Part shown: piece by piece, positions 17,076-25,855 of the stretch
How positions within the stretch are numbered: the stretch's first letter is position 1
Layout of the letters: the number at the start of each line of letters is the position of its first letter
NCBI GenBank assembly: GCA_900542005.1
Contig: UQLW01000019.1
Location: 1-62,261, forward strand
Direction: 5' to 3'
From: an uncultured Eubacteriales bacterium
Lineage (GTDB): Bacteria; Bacillota; Clostridia; Christensenellales; UMGS416
DNA: 62,261 nucleotides
The notes under the pieces: model-generated
Databases searched by the model: none
Told to the model about the DNA's origin: nothing
Seen by the model: the letters and a program-made list of their open reading frames with translations, nothing else
Translations under genes and position numbers: made by a program

Positions 17076-18998
17076 ATGCAAGCATTGGAACGCTTTTTAT
17101 CCTGGGGCGGCGTAAAAAAGGACATAGTCCTGCTCGCCGTCTCCGCCATCTCGCTGGTCCTAAGTATGCTCGCCCCGACCGCCCTGCCCTTTGACGCCGC
17201 CTGGATCGCAATTATCCTCTGCGGCATACCCATCCTGCTGGAAGCGGTAATCGGACTTGTGACCGCCTTTGACATCAAGGCAGACGTATTGGTTTCCATC
17301 GCCCTTATCGCCTCCGTGCTGATCGGCGAAGACTTTGCAGCCGGTGAAATCGCTTTTATTATGCAGCTGGGCGCCCTGCTGGAGGATCTGACCGTGGCCA
17401 AGGCGCGGGCCGGAATTGAGCGGCTTGTCCAGCTGACGCCGCGGACAGCCCGGGTAATCCAGGGATCGTCCGAGCGGCTTGTGCCGGCTGAATCGGTTCA
17501 GGTAGGCGACCTTTTGCGGGTGCTGCCCGGCGAGACCATTCCGGCGGATGGCGTCATCGTGGCCGGGCAGACCGCCGTGAACCAGGCTGTGATGACCGGC
17601 GAATCCTTACCCGTGGATAAAAAGCCCGGCGACAAAGTGGCCAGCGGCACTGTAAACCAGTTCGGTTCCTTCGACATGCGGGCGCAAAAGGTCGGCGAGG
17701 ACAGCTCCATTCAGCGGATGATCCGCCTGGTGCAATCCGCCGATGCCGGAAAGGCTAAGATCGTCGGCCTTGCCGACCGGTGGGCAACAGTCATTGTCAT
17801 CATCGCCCTCTCCGCCGCAGTCCTTACCTGGTTCATCAGCGGGCAGATCGTCCGTGCCGTAACCATCCTCGTGGTATTCTGCCCCTGCGCGCTGGTGTTG
17901 GCCACGCCTACCGCCATTATGGCCGCCATTGGGAACGCGACCAGGCATGGTTTCCTGATCCGCGAAGGAGACGCCCTGGAGCGCCTGGCCGGCGTAAAGC
18001 GGTTTGCCTTCGATAAGACCGGCACACTGACCCACGGCCGGCCGCAGGTGGTTGCCCTGCACAGCGTTCTTCCAGGCCTTTCTGAGCAGGAGCTGTATGC
18101 CTACGCTGCCAGCGCTGAGCTACGCTCTGAGCACCCTTTGGGGCAGGCGGTGGCCAGCAGCTATCAGGCCCGCTTCCCAGCGCCTCCGCCCCCTGCCGAT
18201 ACCTTCCAAATGCTGCCGGGCCTGGGTGTTGAGGCCACGGTTTCCGGTAAGCAGATTACCGCCGGAAACGCGGAGCTTATGCGGCAGCGCCAAATCATGC
18301 TGGGGGAGCAAGCCTCCCGCGCCGCCGCCCGCTATCTGGATGAGGGCTGTACGGTAATCTACCTAGCCCTTGACGGCATCCTGGCGGGCTTTCTGGCGTT
18401 ATCCGATACCCTGCGCCCGGAAGCCGCCGAAACCCTCGCAGGGATCCGCGCTGCCGGAGCAGAGCCCGTTTTGCTGACGGGCGACAACCAGCAGGCTGCC
18501 CGCCATGCCGCCAGGCAGCTGGCGATCGGTCATGTGCATCCTGATTGCCGGCCAGAGGACAAGCTGGCCTATATCGACCACCTTGAGCGGCAGGGGGAGC
18601 CCGTATGCATGGTGGGAGACGGGATCAACGATGCGCCCGCGCTGAAAAGGGCCCATATCGGGATCGCAATGGGCGGGATTGGCAGCGACATTGCAATGGA
18701 TGCTGCCGATATCGTCTTGGTCGACGACGCGATACAGCAGCTTCCGCATCTGCTGCGTCTGGCAAAGCGGATGATGCTGGCGATCCGATGCAATCTTTCC
18801 TTTTCTATGGCGCTCAATCTTGCCGCGGTTCTGCTGGCCATGACCGGCGCCCTCAGCCCTGTTGCCGGCGCGCTGGTGCACAATGCCGGTTCGGTCCTTG
18901 TGATTTTGCACTCAGCCCTCCTGCTGAAGTGGCAGGGGCAACCATCCTCCAGCCCTGCCAGTCCGCCTGCCCCTCCTGCCTCGCAAGCGGCTTCATAG
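17076..18998 (+). CDS. Heavy-metal-translocating P1B-type ATPase
   Basis: 640 residues, with AAAGGAGG upstream. Order: transmembrane segments (residues 15-110), actuator domain with VMTGESLPVDK, the intramembrane metal site CPC (269-271) in VFCPCALVLATPTAI, the phosphorylation site DKTGTLTHG (Asp313), the HP motif in SEHPLGQAV, LLTGDNQQAA, and the hinge VGDGINDAPALKRAHIG. No N-terminal metal-binding domain (no CxxC) is present. It exports or imports a soft or transition metal across the membrane. The last helices (MALNLAAVLLAM, VHNAGSVLVILHSALLL) do not match classical CopA signatures, so Zn/Cd/Co/Mn-type cargo is more likely. No adjacent metalloregulator gene is present. It ends in a Pro/Ser/Ala-rich tail. 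Confidence 0.92.
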   Translation: MQALERFLSWGGVKKDIVLLAVSAISLVLSMLAPTALPFDAAWIAIILCGIPILLEAVIGLVTAFDIKADVLVSIALIASVLIGEDFAAGEIAFIMQLGALLEDLTVAKARAGIERLVQLTPRTARVIQGSSERLVPAESVQVGDLLRVLPGETIPADGVIVAGQTAVNQAVMTGESLPVDKKPGDKVASGTVNQFGSFDMRAQKVGEDSSIQRMIRLVQSADAGKAKIVGLADRWATVIVIIALSAAVLTWFISGQIVRAVTILVVFCPCALVLATPTAIMAAIGNATRHGFLIREGDALERLAGVKRFAFDKTGTLTHGRPQVVALHSVLPGLSEQELYAYAASAELRSEHPLGQAVASSYQARFPAPPPPADTFQMLPGLGVEATVSGKQITAGNAELMRQRQIMLGEQASRAAARYLDEGCTVIYLALDGILAGFLALSDTLRPEAAETLAGIRAAGAEPVLLTGDNQQAARHAARQLAIGHVHPDCRPEDKLAYIDHLERQGEPVCMVGDGINDAPALKRAHIGIAMGGIGSDIAMDAADIVLVDDAIQQLPHLLRLAKRMMLAIRCNLSFSMALNLAAVLLAMTGALSPVAGALVHNAGSVLVILHSALLLKWQGQPSSSPASPPAPPASQAAS

Positions 18999-19023
18999 GC
19001 TCCCTGGCCTCAATCCATAAAAT

Positions 19024-19056
19024 AAAACCGGTTATGCGTTCTGCATAACCGGTTTT
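19024..19056. terminator. Bidirectional terminator between the ATPase gene and tRNA array 3
   Basis: AAAACCGGTTATGC (19024-19037) and its perfect inverse (19043-19056) surround a 5-base loop. A/T runs on both flanks serve both convergent units. Confidence 0.9.
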
Positions 19057-19059
19057 GCT

Positions 19060-19135
19060 TGGTGGGCCATCAGGGGCTCGAACCCGGGACACCCTGATTA
19101 AGAGTCAGGTGCTCTACCAACTGAGCTAATGGCCC
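19060..19135 (-). tRNA. tRNA-Lys (anticodon CTT)
   Basis: 76 bases including CCA, last of the eight-gene minus-strand array. Acceptor GGGCCAT pairs with ATGGCCC. The anticodon loop is CTCTTAA between CCTGA and TCAGG. Confidence 0.97.
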
Positions 19136-19146
19136 ATACGATCGAC

Positions 19147-19220
19147 TGGAGCGGGTGATGGGAATCGAACCCACGCAACCAGCTTGGAAGGCTGGGGCTC
19201 TACCATTGAGCTACACCCGC
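19147..19220 (-). tRNA. tRNA-Gly (anticodon TCC)
   Basis: 74 bases including CCA. Acceptor GCGGGTG pairs with CACCCGC. The anticodon loop is CTTCCAA between CCAGC and GCTGG; the discriminator is T. Confidence 0.97.
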
Positions 19221-19230
19221 AATAAGCGAT

Positions 19231-19306
19231 TGGAGCGGAAAACGGGGTTCGAACCCGCGACCTTCGCCTTGGCAAGGCGACGCTCTACCAATTGAGCTAT
19301 TCCCGC
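19231..19306 (-). tRNA. tRNA-Gly (anticodon GCC)
   Basis: 76 bases including CCA. Acceptor GCGGGAA pairs with TTTCCGC (with wobble). The anticodon loop is TTGCCAA between TCGCC and GGCGA. Confidence 0.97.
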
Positions 19307-19336
19307 ATACACGAAGGGCTTCACCGCCCACAAAAA

Positions 19337-19420
<84 letters not shown>

Positions 19421-19424
19421 ATAT

Positions 19425-19500
19425 TGGTGACCCATCAGGGACTCGAACCCTGGACACCCTGATTAAAAGTCAGGTGCTCTACCGCCTGAGCTAATGGGTC
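19425..19500 (-). tRNA. tRNA-Lys (anticodon TTT)
   Basis: 76 bases including CCA. Acceptor GACCCAT pairs with ATGGGTC. The anticodon loop is CTTTTAA between CCTGA and TCAGG. Very similar to the CTT isoacceptor at the other end of the array. Confidence 0.97.
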
Positions 19501-19504
19501 ACAT

Positions 19505-19580
19505 TGGCTGGGGTGGCAGGGGTCGAACCTGCGAATGCGGGAGTCAAAGTCCCGTGCCTTCACCACTTGGCTACACCCCA
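19505..19580 (-). tRNA. tRNA-Gln (anticodon TTG)
   Basis: 76 bases including CCA. Acceptor TGGGGTG pairs with CACCCCA. The anticodon loop is CTTTGAC between CGGGA and TCCCG. Confidence 0.97.
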
Positions 19581-19587
19581 ACAAAAA

Positions 19588-19665
19588 TGGGGAGAGTAGT
19601 GGGACTCGAACCCACGGCCTCCAGGGCCACAACCTGGCGCTCTAACCAACTGAGCTATACCCTCC
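19588..19665 (-). tRNA. tRNA-His (anticodon GTG)
   Basis: 78 bases including the extra 5' G (position -1, at 19665) and the encoded CCA. The discriminator is C, as expected for tRNA-His. The anticodon loop is TTGTGGC between CCAGG and CCTGG. Confidence 0.97.
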
Positions 19666-19671
19666 ACAAAA

Positions 19672-19748
<77 letters not shown>

Positions 19749-19872
19749 AAAGCGGGTGTGGCGCATCCCTGCGGGAATTATGGGCGACGGCAACGCTGAC
19801 AAACAATGGTAGGAACTACTCAATGGTCAACCAGGCTTGTGACTTCATGCCCTTTCCTTCGCTGCAAGACAT

Positions 19873-19901
19873 ATTTTATTATACCAGCGGCAAATTGTCA
19901 A
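19873..19901 (-). promoter_or_regulatory. Promoter of tRNA array 3
   Basis: Minus strand: TTGACA (19901-19896), a 17-bp spacer and TAAAAT (19878-19873). It sits between the cupin stop codon and the first tRNA of the array. Confidence 0.75.
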
Positions 19902-19909
19902 TACTTTTT

Positions 19910-20371
19910 TTACCTGTCATCTTCTTTCCAAGCATCCGGCGGCAGTAAAGCCGCCCATACTCTCCAGCTCTCTGGAAAGCGCCGGCGCAGTTGATCCGCA
20001 GTATAAAGCCGCAGGCCATCGTCCTCATAGCCCGGCACAACCACGCAGCCAAAGGCCGCGCCCCGCCCGGAGAGCTCACGCGCGCCGAATATGCAGCCCG
20101 CCGGCAGCAGGCAATGGCCGCCGGGGCGCAGGCGGATGTGCGACAGGCTGCCATCCTTCTCCGAACGGATCATCTCTACCTCGCCTCCGCCCAGGTGAAA
20201 CCACAGCTCATCTGCGTCCAGGCTGTGGGGCGCAGAACATCCGCCCGGCGGCAGCCGGTACTCAATGGCAGTCGCTCCGGGCCGCGAGCTGCCAGATTCA
20301 GCCGTATAAATGCGCCGGCAGGCGCCTCCCTCTGCAATCGGGGTAAAACTTTCCTGTTCCCTGGGGTCCAT
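19910..20371 (-). CDS. Cupin domain protein, DUF985 family
   Basis: 153 residues from the ATG at 20371 (MDPREQESF), with AAGGAGA upstream. It shows the DUF985 cupin pattern: EGGACRRIYTAESG, TAIEYRLPPGGCSAPHSLDADELWFHLGGG, LLPAGCIFGARELSG and FGCVVVPGYEDDGLRL. The usual His/Glu metal-ligand positions of the beta-barrel are present (SLDADELWFH). DUF985 members are small single-cupin proteins that bind small molecules; no reaction is firmly known. It reads away from the ATP-cone gene on the other strand, and the tRNA array promoter begins directly after its stop. Confidence 0.85.
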   Translation of the reverse strand: MDPREQESFTPIAEGGACRRIYTAESGSSRPGATAIEYRLPPGGCSAPHSLDADELWFHLGGGEVEMIRSEKDGSLSHIRLRPGGHCLLPAGCIFGARELSGRGAAFGCVVVPGYEDDGLRLYTADQLRRRFPESWRVWAALLPPDAWKEDDR

Positions 20372-20444
20372 TTCAGTCTCCTTTCGTTCTCGCCTTTTCT
20401 TTATAGCCAGGTTGGAGTATACTGAGCTAAAGGAGGGCATTGTC

Positions 20445-20720
20445 ATGAAGATTCTGAAAAAAAGCGGCGCCATACAGCCCTATGACTCGGACAAAATTGT
20501 GCTGACCCTGGAGCGCACCTCCGACGAGGTCGCGCAGCCGCTCACCGAGGGCGACCTTCGCCATCTTGCGGAGCAAATCACCCGGCGCGTAATGGATATG
20601 GGCAAAAGCCAGGATCCGCTGCCCTCCAGCTGCGTCCACGTGATCGTGGTCGCTACCCTGCGGGACAACGGCTTTCCGGCCATCGCCCAGGCCTATTATG
20701 ACGCCAACGCATACCGCTAG
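20445..20720 (+). CDS. Stand-alone ATP-cone domain protein
   Basis: 91 residues from the ATG at 20445 (MKILKKSGAIQPYDSDKI), with AAAGGAGGG upstream. The whole protein corresponds to one ATP-cone: KSGAIQPYDSDKIVLTLERT at the N-terminus, then an HLAEQITRRVMD helix and VVATLRDNGFPAIAQAYYD at the C-terminus. ATP-cones normally sit at the N-terminus of ribonucleotide reductases or in NrdR and sense ATP/dATP. Here no catalytic or zinc-ribbon domain follows; a stop and a strong terminator do. It might act as a separate regulator, but that is inference. Confidence 0.85.
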   Translation: MKILKKSGAIQPYDSDKIVLTLERTSDEVAQPLTEGDLRHLAEQITRRVMDMGKSQDPLPSSCVHVIVVATLRDNGFPAIAQAYYDANAYR

Positions 20721-20737
20721 CCTTCACGCCTGATGAA

Positions 20738-20766
20738 AAGCCCCCGCCCGATGGCGGGGGCTTTTA
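20738..20766. terminator. Bidirectional terminator between the ATP-cone and RpiB-like genes
   Basis: AAGCCCCCGCC (20738-20748) pairs with GGCGGGGGCTT, with a 4-base CGAT loop and T-rich tails on both strands. Confidence 0.9.
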
Positions 20767-20774
20767 TCCTGCGG

Positions 20775-21347
20775 TTATTCCTCGGGCTTTGTCTCCAGCT
20801 GCAGCGGATAATCGCCCAGATGTTCCAGCTTAAAGCCATTGGCCTTATACGCCTCATAATCGAAGGCCTCCAGTTCATCAATGGCCAGCTTATGGAACTC
20901 ATAAAAATTGTGCCACCACTCGTATCCGTCGCCCAGGTTATGGCTCAGATATGCCTCGGCGATATCAATGCCCATCTGGGGCGCCACATAGAAAGCCCCC
21001 ATCGCCAGCACATTGACCCCGTTGCCCGTGATGGCCCGGAGCGCAGCCGGTACGCTTTCTACCACGCCGGCATGGACATGAGGGCACTTGCTGGCGGCTA
21101 TATGGATCCCCATACCGGTACCGCAAAAGATCAGCGCGCGCTCAAACTCCCCTTCGGCAATCATCGAGCCCACCCGAAGCCCGATACGGTGGAACATGAG
21201 ATCCGTATCGTCGTCCTCCGGGGAACGGACGCCTACGTCCGTAACCTTCCAGCCCTTGCTCTTCAGATGCGCTACAACGGCTTCCTTCAGCGGGAACCCG
21301 GCGAAATCAGCCCCTACCAGGATCTCCTTGTCTTGAATACGTTTCAT
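20775..21347 (-). CDS. RpiB/LacA/LacB-family sugar-phosphate isomerase
   Basis: 190 residues, with GAGGAG upstream of the ATG. The fold signature is VGADFAGFPLKEAVVAHL at the N-terminus, the active-site loop FCGTGMGIHIAASK, and RAITGNGVNVLAMGAFYV. Typical RpiB proteins are about 145-150 residues and read GCDHAGF and CGTGIGxSIAANK. This one has a 40-residue C-terminal extension (YEWWHNFYEFHKLAIDELEA) and several active-site substitutions, for instance Phe for His in ADFAGF. It therefore probably acts on a sugar phosphate other than ribose 5-phosphate. It is flanked by terminators on both sides and appears monocistronic. Confidence 0.85.
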   Translation of the reverse strand: MKRIQDKEILVGADFAGFPLKEAVVAHLKSKGWKVTDVGVRSPEDDDTDLMFHRIGLRVGSMIAEGEFERALIFCGTGMGIHIAASKCPHVHAGVVESVPAALRAITGNGVNVLAMGAFYVAPQMGIDIAEAYLSHNLGDGYEWWHNFYEFHKLAIDELEAFDYEAYKANGFKLEHLGDYPLQLETKPEE

Positions 21348-21434
21348 GGCAACTCCTCTCTAGCGGGCCGCGCCCGCTCTCTATTAGACGTTACCATACT
21401 TGCCGCCGCATTTCAAGCCCCGTTGACACCCCAT

Positions 21435-21475
21435 AAAAAAGCCCCCTGACGGCTCGATCCGTCAGGGGGCTTTTA
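21435..21475. terminator. Terminator upstream of the RpiB-like gene, 3' side of the intergenic
   Basis: AAAAAAGCCCCCTGACGG (21435-21452) pairs with CCGTCAGGGGGCTTTT (21459-21474). On the minus strand it lies upstream of the RpiB gene and just downstream of the SH3 protein gene, which it probably terminates. Confidence 0.88.
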
Positions 21476-21497
21476 TTTAGCAATGAGGGTTTACCGG

Positions 21498-23192
21498 CTA
21501 CTGCCCCGCCCGGTAGGCCTCGTCGATGCAGCTCTGGTGATCCGCGTCCACCTTATTGCTTCCATGGGTTTTTGAATCCACGAAGTGGATACAGAACTGG
21601 CCGGTCATATCGTTGCCGCCGATGGTCTCAAAGCCATGGGGCTGGCAGTTCATGGATGCCGCCATGCGCACGCCGTTATACACAATCCAGACCGGGCGGC
21701 GCGCCCAGCTCCATTTGCTGCCGATAGCCTGGAACATGATATTGGTATCCACCCGCGTGGCCGGCTCGGTATCGGCATGCAGCGAGCCGCCGGTACGAAT
21801 GGCCTGGAAGGTGTAACCGGTGCGCACATCCACAACGGTGAAGGTCGCCCGCCGCGGCAGCAGATTGTTTGCTTCACTCCAGCTGGGCTTGATGATCGGT
21901 ATGCTGCTGCCGTCATCATAGGCCTTCAGGTTCAGCTGGCTCTTGGGGATCGGATCCAGCAGCGTATAGACCGTAGCCAGGGTGTAGTTACCTGCTATAC
22001 CGTCAGCATCCAGTCCTGCCGCCTTCTGGAAGGCCTTAACCGCCGATTGTACCGCGCTGTCATATATGCCATCGATCTCGCCCGAATAGAAGCCCTGGAT
22101 GTTGAGCGCGGTCTGCAGGTCCTTTACCTTGCTGCCCGTGCTCCCCACCTTCAGTGTGGTATCGATGTCCAGATCCTTGGTCAGCATATCGTTGGTGCTG
22201 GGCGGAATATCATCCGGCGGCGCGCCTTCTTGCACGTATTCGGCGCTGACATAGCCGGTCCCGCCATTGTAGGAGATCTTATACCAGCCGCCTGTGCTGC
22301 CCAGGATTTCCACCAGCTCGCCGCTATACAGCTTGCCGAGAATATTGTAGTTGGTGCCGGGACCGCTGCGCACATTCAACGCAGAGGCAATCACATACCC
22401 TTCTGTACGCTCTCCAGCGTCCGGGGTGCTGGTCGCAGCGCCGTCATCGCTCTTGATGATGTAGGCGCTCGATACATAGCCCGTGCCGCCCTCGTAGCTG
22501 ATCGCATACCAGCCGTCGGCCGAGCCCGTCACCGTTACCTTATCCCCATTGCGCAGCTTGCCCGCCACCGCATAGCTCGTGCCCGGGCCCTTGCGCACGT
22601 TCAGGCTTCCCGATACCTTCACCACCCCGGTGAAGGATTCCTCATTAACCACCGGGCCGGAAGCGCCGCCGTCGGCGCCCTTATTCACCTCAATATAATC
22701 CTCAAACACATAACCTGTCAGGCTGCCGGATTGTACATGCACCCAGGAGCCGTCGATATCGAGTACGGTTACCTTCGTGCCCTTGGACAGCGTCCCAAGG
22801 ATGGTGCTGCCGCTCTTGGCCTCAGCCCGTACGTTGACGCCCGCAAGAATGGTGCCCGTATCGCCCGCTCCGTTGCCCGAGGAAGAGCCGCTGGCGCGCA
22901 GCTTCAGGTCTATTGCGCTTAGCGTCGCCGGCCCTGCAATCCCGTCGGTGGAAAGGCCGTTATCCCGCTGAAATGCCTTGACGGCGCTGGTGGTATTGTC
23001 TCCATAGATCCCATCCGCCTTGCCGGCCGAATAGCCCAGTGCGTTTAGGTCCTGCTGTAATTCGGTTACTGCCTGCCCTCGGCTTCCCTGGCGCAGCGTG
23101 GCCGTAGCCGCCCAAGCCGGCATGACCGTCAATGCCAGAAAGAGCGCCACGGTTAAGGCCGCCGTCCATTTTTTCCAAGGTGTGCTCATCAT
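21498..23192 (-). CDS. Secreted SH3/peptidoglycan-binding domain protein
   Basis: 564 residues with a signal peptide (WKKWTAALTVALFLALTVMPAWA). Order: peptidoglycan-binding domain 1 (about 30-92, GSRGQAVTELQQDLNALGYS), three bacterial SH3 domains (about 112-172, 188-248, 265-325; each with NVR-GPGT and a final GYV), a second peptidoglycan-binding domain (343-403, VKDLQTALNIQGFYSGEIDG), and a C-terminal domain (430-564). The last reads VYNGVRMAASMNCQPHG, IGGNDMTGQFCIHFVDSKTH and ADHQSCIDEAY. This C-terminal module is seen in secreted Firmicute wall proteins and has conserved His/Asp/Cys, but its activity is not established. GGAGG precedes the ATG. It probably acts in the cell wall outside the membrane. 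Confidence 0.88.
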   Translation of the reverse strand: MMSTPWKKWTAALTVALFLALTVMPAWAATATLRQGSRGQAVTELQQDLNALGYSAGKADGIYGDNTTSAVKAFQRDNGLSTDGIAGPATLSAIDLKLRASGSSSGNGAGDTGTILAGVNVRAEAKSGSTILGTLSKGTKVTVLDIDGSWVHVQSGSLTGYVFEDYIEVNKGADGGASGPVVNEESFTGVVKVSGSLNVRKGPGTSYAVAGKLRNGDKVTVTGSADGWYAISYEGGTGYVSSAYIIKSDDGAATSTPDAGERTEGYVIASALNVRSGPGTNYNILGKLYSGELVEILGSTGGWYKISYNGGTGYVSAEYVQEGAPPDDIPPSTNDMLTKDLDIDTTLKVGSTGSKVKDLQTALNIQGFYSGEIDGIYDSAVQSAVKAFQKAAGLDADGIAGNYTLATVYTLLDPIPKSQLNLKAYDDGSSIPIIKPSWSEANNLLPRRATFTVVDVRTGYTFQAIRTGGSLHADTEPATRVDTNIMFQAIGSKWSWARRPVWIVYNGVRMAASMNCQPHGFETIGGNDMTGQFCIHFVDSKTHGSNKVDADHQSCIDEAYRAGQ

Positions 23193-23221
23193 GCGTAAGC
23201 CTCCAACGAATTGTTGCCTCT

Positions 23222-23250
23222 ATGATAACGGAATCTACGCACAATGTCAA
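23222..23250 (-). promoter_or_regulatory. Promoter of the SH3/peptidoglycan-binding gene
   Basis: Minus strand: TTGACA (23250-23245), a 17-bp spacer and TATCAT (23227-23222), about 30 bp ahead of the start codon. Confidence 0.75.
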
Positions 23251-23286
23251 AGGAATTTCAATATTTTTGTAATACTTTTGTGACAT

Positions 23287-25845
23287 TTACAGGATTTCAA
23301 GCCGCTGCCCGGCCTGTATATCCGCCTCCAGCAGGATCATTTCGCCCTCCATACGCCAGGAAACCGGCTGCCCCTGCAGCCGAAGCTCCACCGGCCGGCG
23401 CCCGGGAAGGGCAAGCTGGCGCAGCGGCAGGCAGCCGCCCAGCACGCTAAGCGCGGCGCGGCCGTTGCAGACGCAGTAGGTCCCCCAGGCCGGCTCCAGG
23501 GACCATAGCGTAGAAAAGTCGCCCGTCTGCTGCGGCGAAAACCCGATCATTCCCCGGGTCATATCATAACGGAAGCCCGACAGGGCCGCCAGCGCCGCAA
23601 AGCTCGCCATGCTCCGGGCGTAGTTGGAGCCGCATTCCATTTCATTGAAGGGATTGCGCCGCGCGCCGTCATAGCGCCGGCGCACTGCGGCGATCATTTC
23701 AAAGCCCTCCTCCAGCCTGCCCAGCTGAAGCAGGTGGATGGCGGCCTGATACTCAAAGCCATGCATCGTCTCCTCTGCATAGGGCACGGCAATGGCCGGC
23801 TTATAGGCACCCGGGGGATAGGCGCAGATCACCGTGCCGGCCTCGTCGGCCAGCCCGTACAGCCTGCAGGGATTGAATACCTCGCCCAAGCGGGGCTTAA
23901 AGTTATACCGGTACACGCTGTCCATCGCTTTGGCCGTCTGCTCCGGGTCGAATATCTGCCCCAGGCCCATCAGGTTTGCGTGCCACTGGGCCACCACCTG
24001 ATCGATGGCGCAGCCCTCCCCGATCTGATATTTCATCTCCCCGGTTTCCTGATTCCAGTACGTCTCCGAAGCCCGCTCCCCGGTCATGTCCATGGGGCCT
24101 TGGTCAAAGGCCTCCAGCAGCTTCCGGTCCGACAGATCCACCCGCTGCACATAATAGGAGCCGTTGAAGAGCTCCGCATCGGCCCGGGCCCTTCCCCTTT
24201 CAAAAATCGCCTCATACTGCGCCGCGTCCGGGTCGTCCAGGGCCCGGGCCATCTCCCCCGCCGCCTTCAGCGCGCCCAGGTAAAAGCCCGTCAGCCAGGC
24301 ATTAGGCCCGAAAAGCTCCATATCCAGCGTATGGTGCTGGCGTCCGGTTATCAGGCCGCATTGCTCCGGATCCCAGCGATCCGGGTTCTCCGGGCTCCAG
24401 GCATAGGCAAGCGATTGCTTCACCGCCGGCCACCAGCGCCGGAGCCATGCCGTATCCCCGCTGATTTTCCATTCGCGGTACATTTTCATAACCCCGCCCA
24501 TCTGCCCGTCCACACAGGGCCGGAACTGCAAGGGCGGAGCGCCCAGCGGCAGCTGCAGCCGGAAGGGCATACCGCCGTCCGCCTTCAGGTTATAGGTATA
24601 ATCCAGCTCCCGCATGGAGCGCTCCAGCGCCGGGAAAAGGAAGGGCAGCGCATAGGCGTAATTCCATACATGGGTGCAGCTGCCCTCGCAGGAGCCCTGC
24701 CTGGCCATGCAGCCCTCCCAGCCATAGAATGATCCGTCCTCCAGCCGCAGCACGGTGGGCGACTTGAGGATGGACAGATTGGCCGATACGGCGTCCAGCG
24801 TTTCCCGCGGCAGGGTACAGCTAAAGAGCGCATCATGGAATACGCGGGTTTTCTCATAGAGCTCGTCATAGCGGCGCAGCGCCTCCCGCGCTACCGCCAG
24901 TGCGCCGGGCCACTGGGTGGCGTAGTAGTTGTGCCACTGGGTGTGGCGGGCCGGCGGGTCGCCCCAGTAGCGGCACTGGTTCGGATAATACCAGGACAGC
25001 ACAAAGCGCAGCCGCACGGTTTCACCGGGCGCCGCCAGGGCGGAGGCCGTCAGCACCGCCGCATCCTCGCCCTCGCCGCCGGGCGGATAGCTCCGCTGCG
25101 GCAGGGGGCCCGGCCTGGCAAAATCGTGCCAGAACATATTGAGCCCATCGAACCATTTTCCCCGGTACCAATAGGGCTGCCAGCCGCTCTCCTGCGCGTC
25201 GGTGGCCACCGCCACCTCGCCGTCCAGGAGGTCGGTTTCGTCTCGCCATTGCCGGCCCAGCAGGCAGTAGCTGATCCCCTGCTCCCGGCCGCACCGGTGG
25301 TCATGGCCGCCCTTGTGCGGATTGGCCAGGGTAAAGGCCGCCGTATAGCGCAGCGGCTCATCGGTCGTATTGGTCAGCTCCACCTGGAAAAAGGCCGCTG
25401 GGAACGAGCTGTCCCGGTCCTCCCGGGGAATGAAGGGGTTGAAGGCCGAAAGCGCAGCGCGGCCGGGGAAGCCCGCCTCCTGGAACCGAATACGGGCCAG
25501 CGGGAAGCCCGCCTCCATCTCGTTGGAGCTAAAGCAGGGCGCGCCGCCCAAGGTATAGCGGGAGGGGCCAAAGCCAAAGCCCGAGAATACGCCGTCGCCC
25601 TCGCCGGTATAGGGTGCGGGGGGCGGCCCCTGGAGCACCCGCGCGTCCAGAAGCCCGCCCTTTCCCTCCGCCTTGACCGCCAGATGGGTAAAGCCGTTCA
25701 GCGACTGCTTATTGGGACGGTTAAAGATTTCCCAGTCTACCAGGTGGCCGTTTCCAGCCAACCCCACGCAGCCTGTGCCGATTCCCCCCAGGGGCATGGA
25801 CAGGGTCGCCAGCTTCGCGCCCCGATATTGAAAGTCCGCCTGCAT
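23287..25845 (-). CDS. GH116-like glycoside hydrolase (DUF608 / beta-glucosidase GBA2 type)
   Basis: 852 residues without a signal peptide, so probably cytoplasmic. The N-terminus MPLGGIGTGCVGLAGNGHLVD is the standard GBA2-type opening. The (alpha/alpha)6 catalytic part contains GSCEGSCTHVWNYAYALPF and LFPALERSMRELDY, and GRQHHTLDMELFGPN with Asp508, which matches the acid/base region of GH116 (YDxELxGPN). The nucleophile is less clear; Glu387 in the first motif is a candidate only. Family members hydrolyse beta-glucosides or beta-xylosides. It forms an operon with the DUF4091 gene 10 bases upstream; the stop of that gene overlaps the AAGGAGG site used here. Both probably degrade the same oligosaccharide or glycoside. 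Confidence 0.87.
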   Translation of the reverse strand: MQADFQYRGAKLATLSMPLGGIGTGCVGLAGNGHLVDWEIFNRPNKQSLNGFTHLAVKAEGKGGLLDARVLQGPPPAPYTGEGDGVFSGFGFGPSRYTLGGAPCFSSNEMEAGFPLARIRFQEAGFPGRAALSAFNPFIPREDRDSSFPAAFFQVELTNTTDEPLRYTAAFTLANPHKGGHDHRCGREQGISYCLLGRQWRDETDLLDGEVAVATDAQESGWQPYWYRGKWFDGLNMFWHDFARPGPLPQRSYPPGGEGEDAAVLTASALAAPGETVRLRFVLSWYYPNQCRYWGDPPARHTQWHNYYATQWPGALAVAREALRRYDELYEKTRVFHDALFSCTLPRETLDAVSANLSILKSPTVLRLEDGSFYGWEGCMARQGSCEGSCTHVWNYAYALPFLFPALERSMRELDYTYNLKADGGMPFRLQLPLGAPPLQFRPCVDGQMGGVMKMYREWKISGDTAWLRRWWPAVKQSLAYAWSPENPDRWDPEQCGLITGRQHHTLDMELFGPNAWLTGFYLGALKAAGEMARALDDPDAAQYEAIFERGRARADAELFNGSYYVQRVDLSDRKLLEAFDQGPMDMTGERASETYWNQETGEMKYQIGEGCAIDQVVAQWHANLMGLGQIFDPEQTAKAMDSVYRYNFKPRLGEVFNPCRLYGLADEAGTVICAYPPGAYKPAIAVPYAEETMHGFEYQAAIHLLQLGRLEEGFEMIAAVRRRYDGARRNPFNEMECGSNYARSMASFAALAALSGFRYDMTRGMIGFSPQQTGDFSTLWSLEPAWGTYCVCNGRAALSVLGGCLPLRQLALPGRRPVELRLQGQPVSWRMEGEMILLEADIQAGQRLEIL

Positions 25846-25855
25846 GGCCGCCTCC

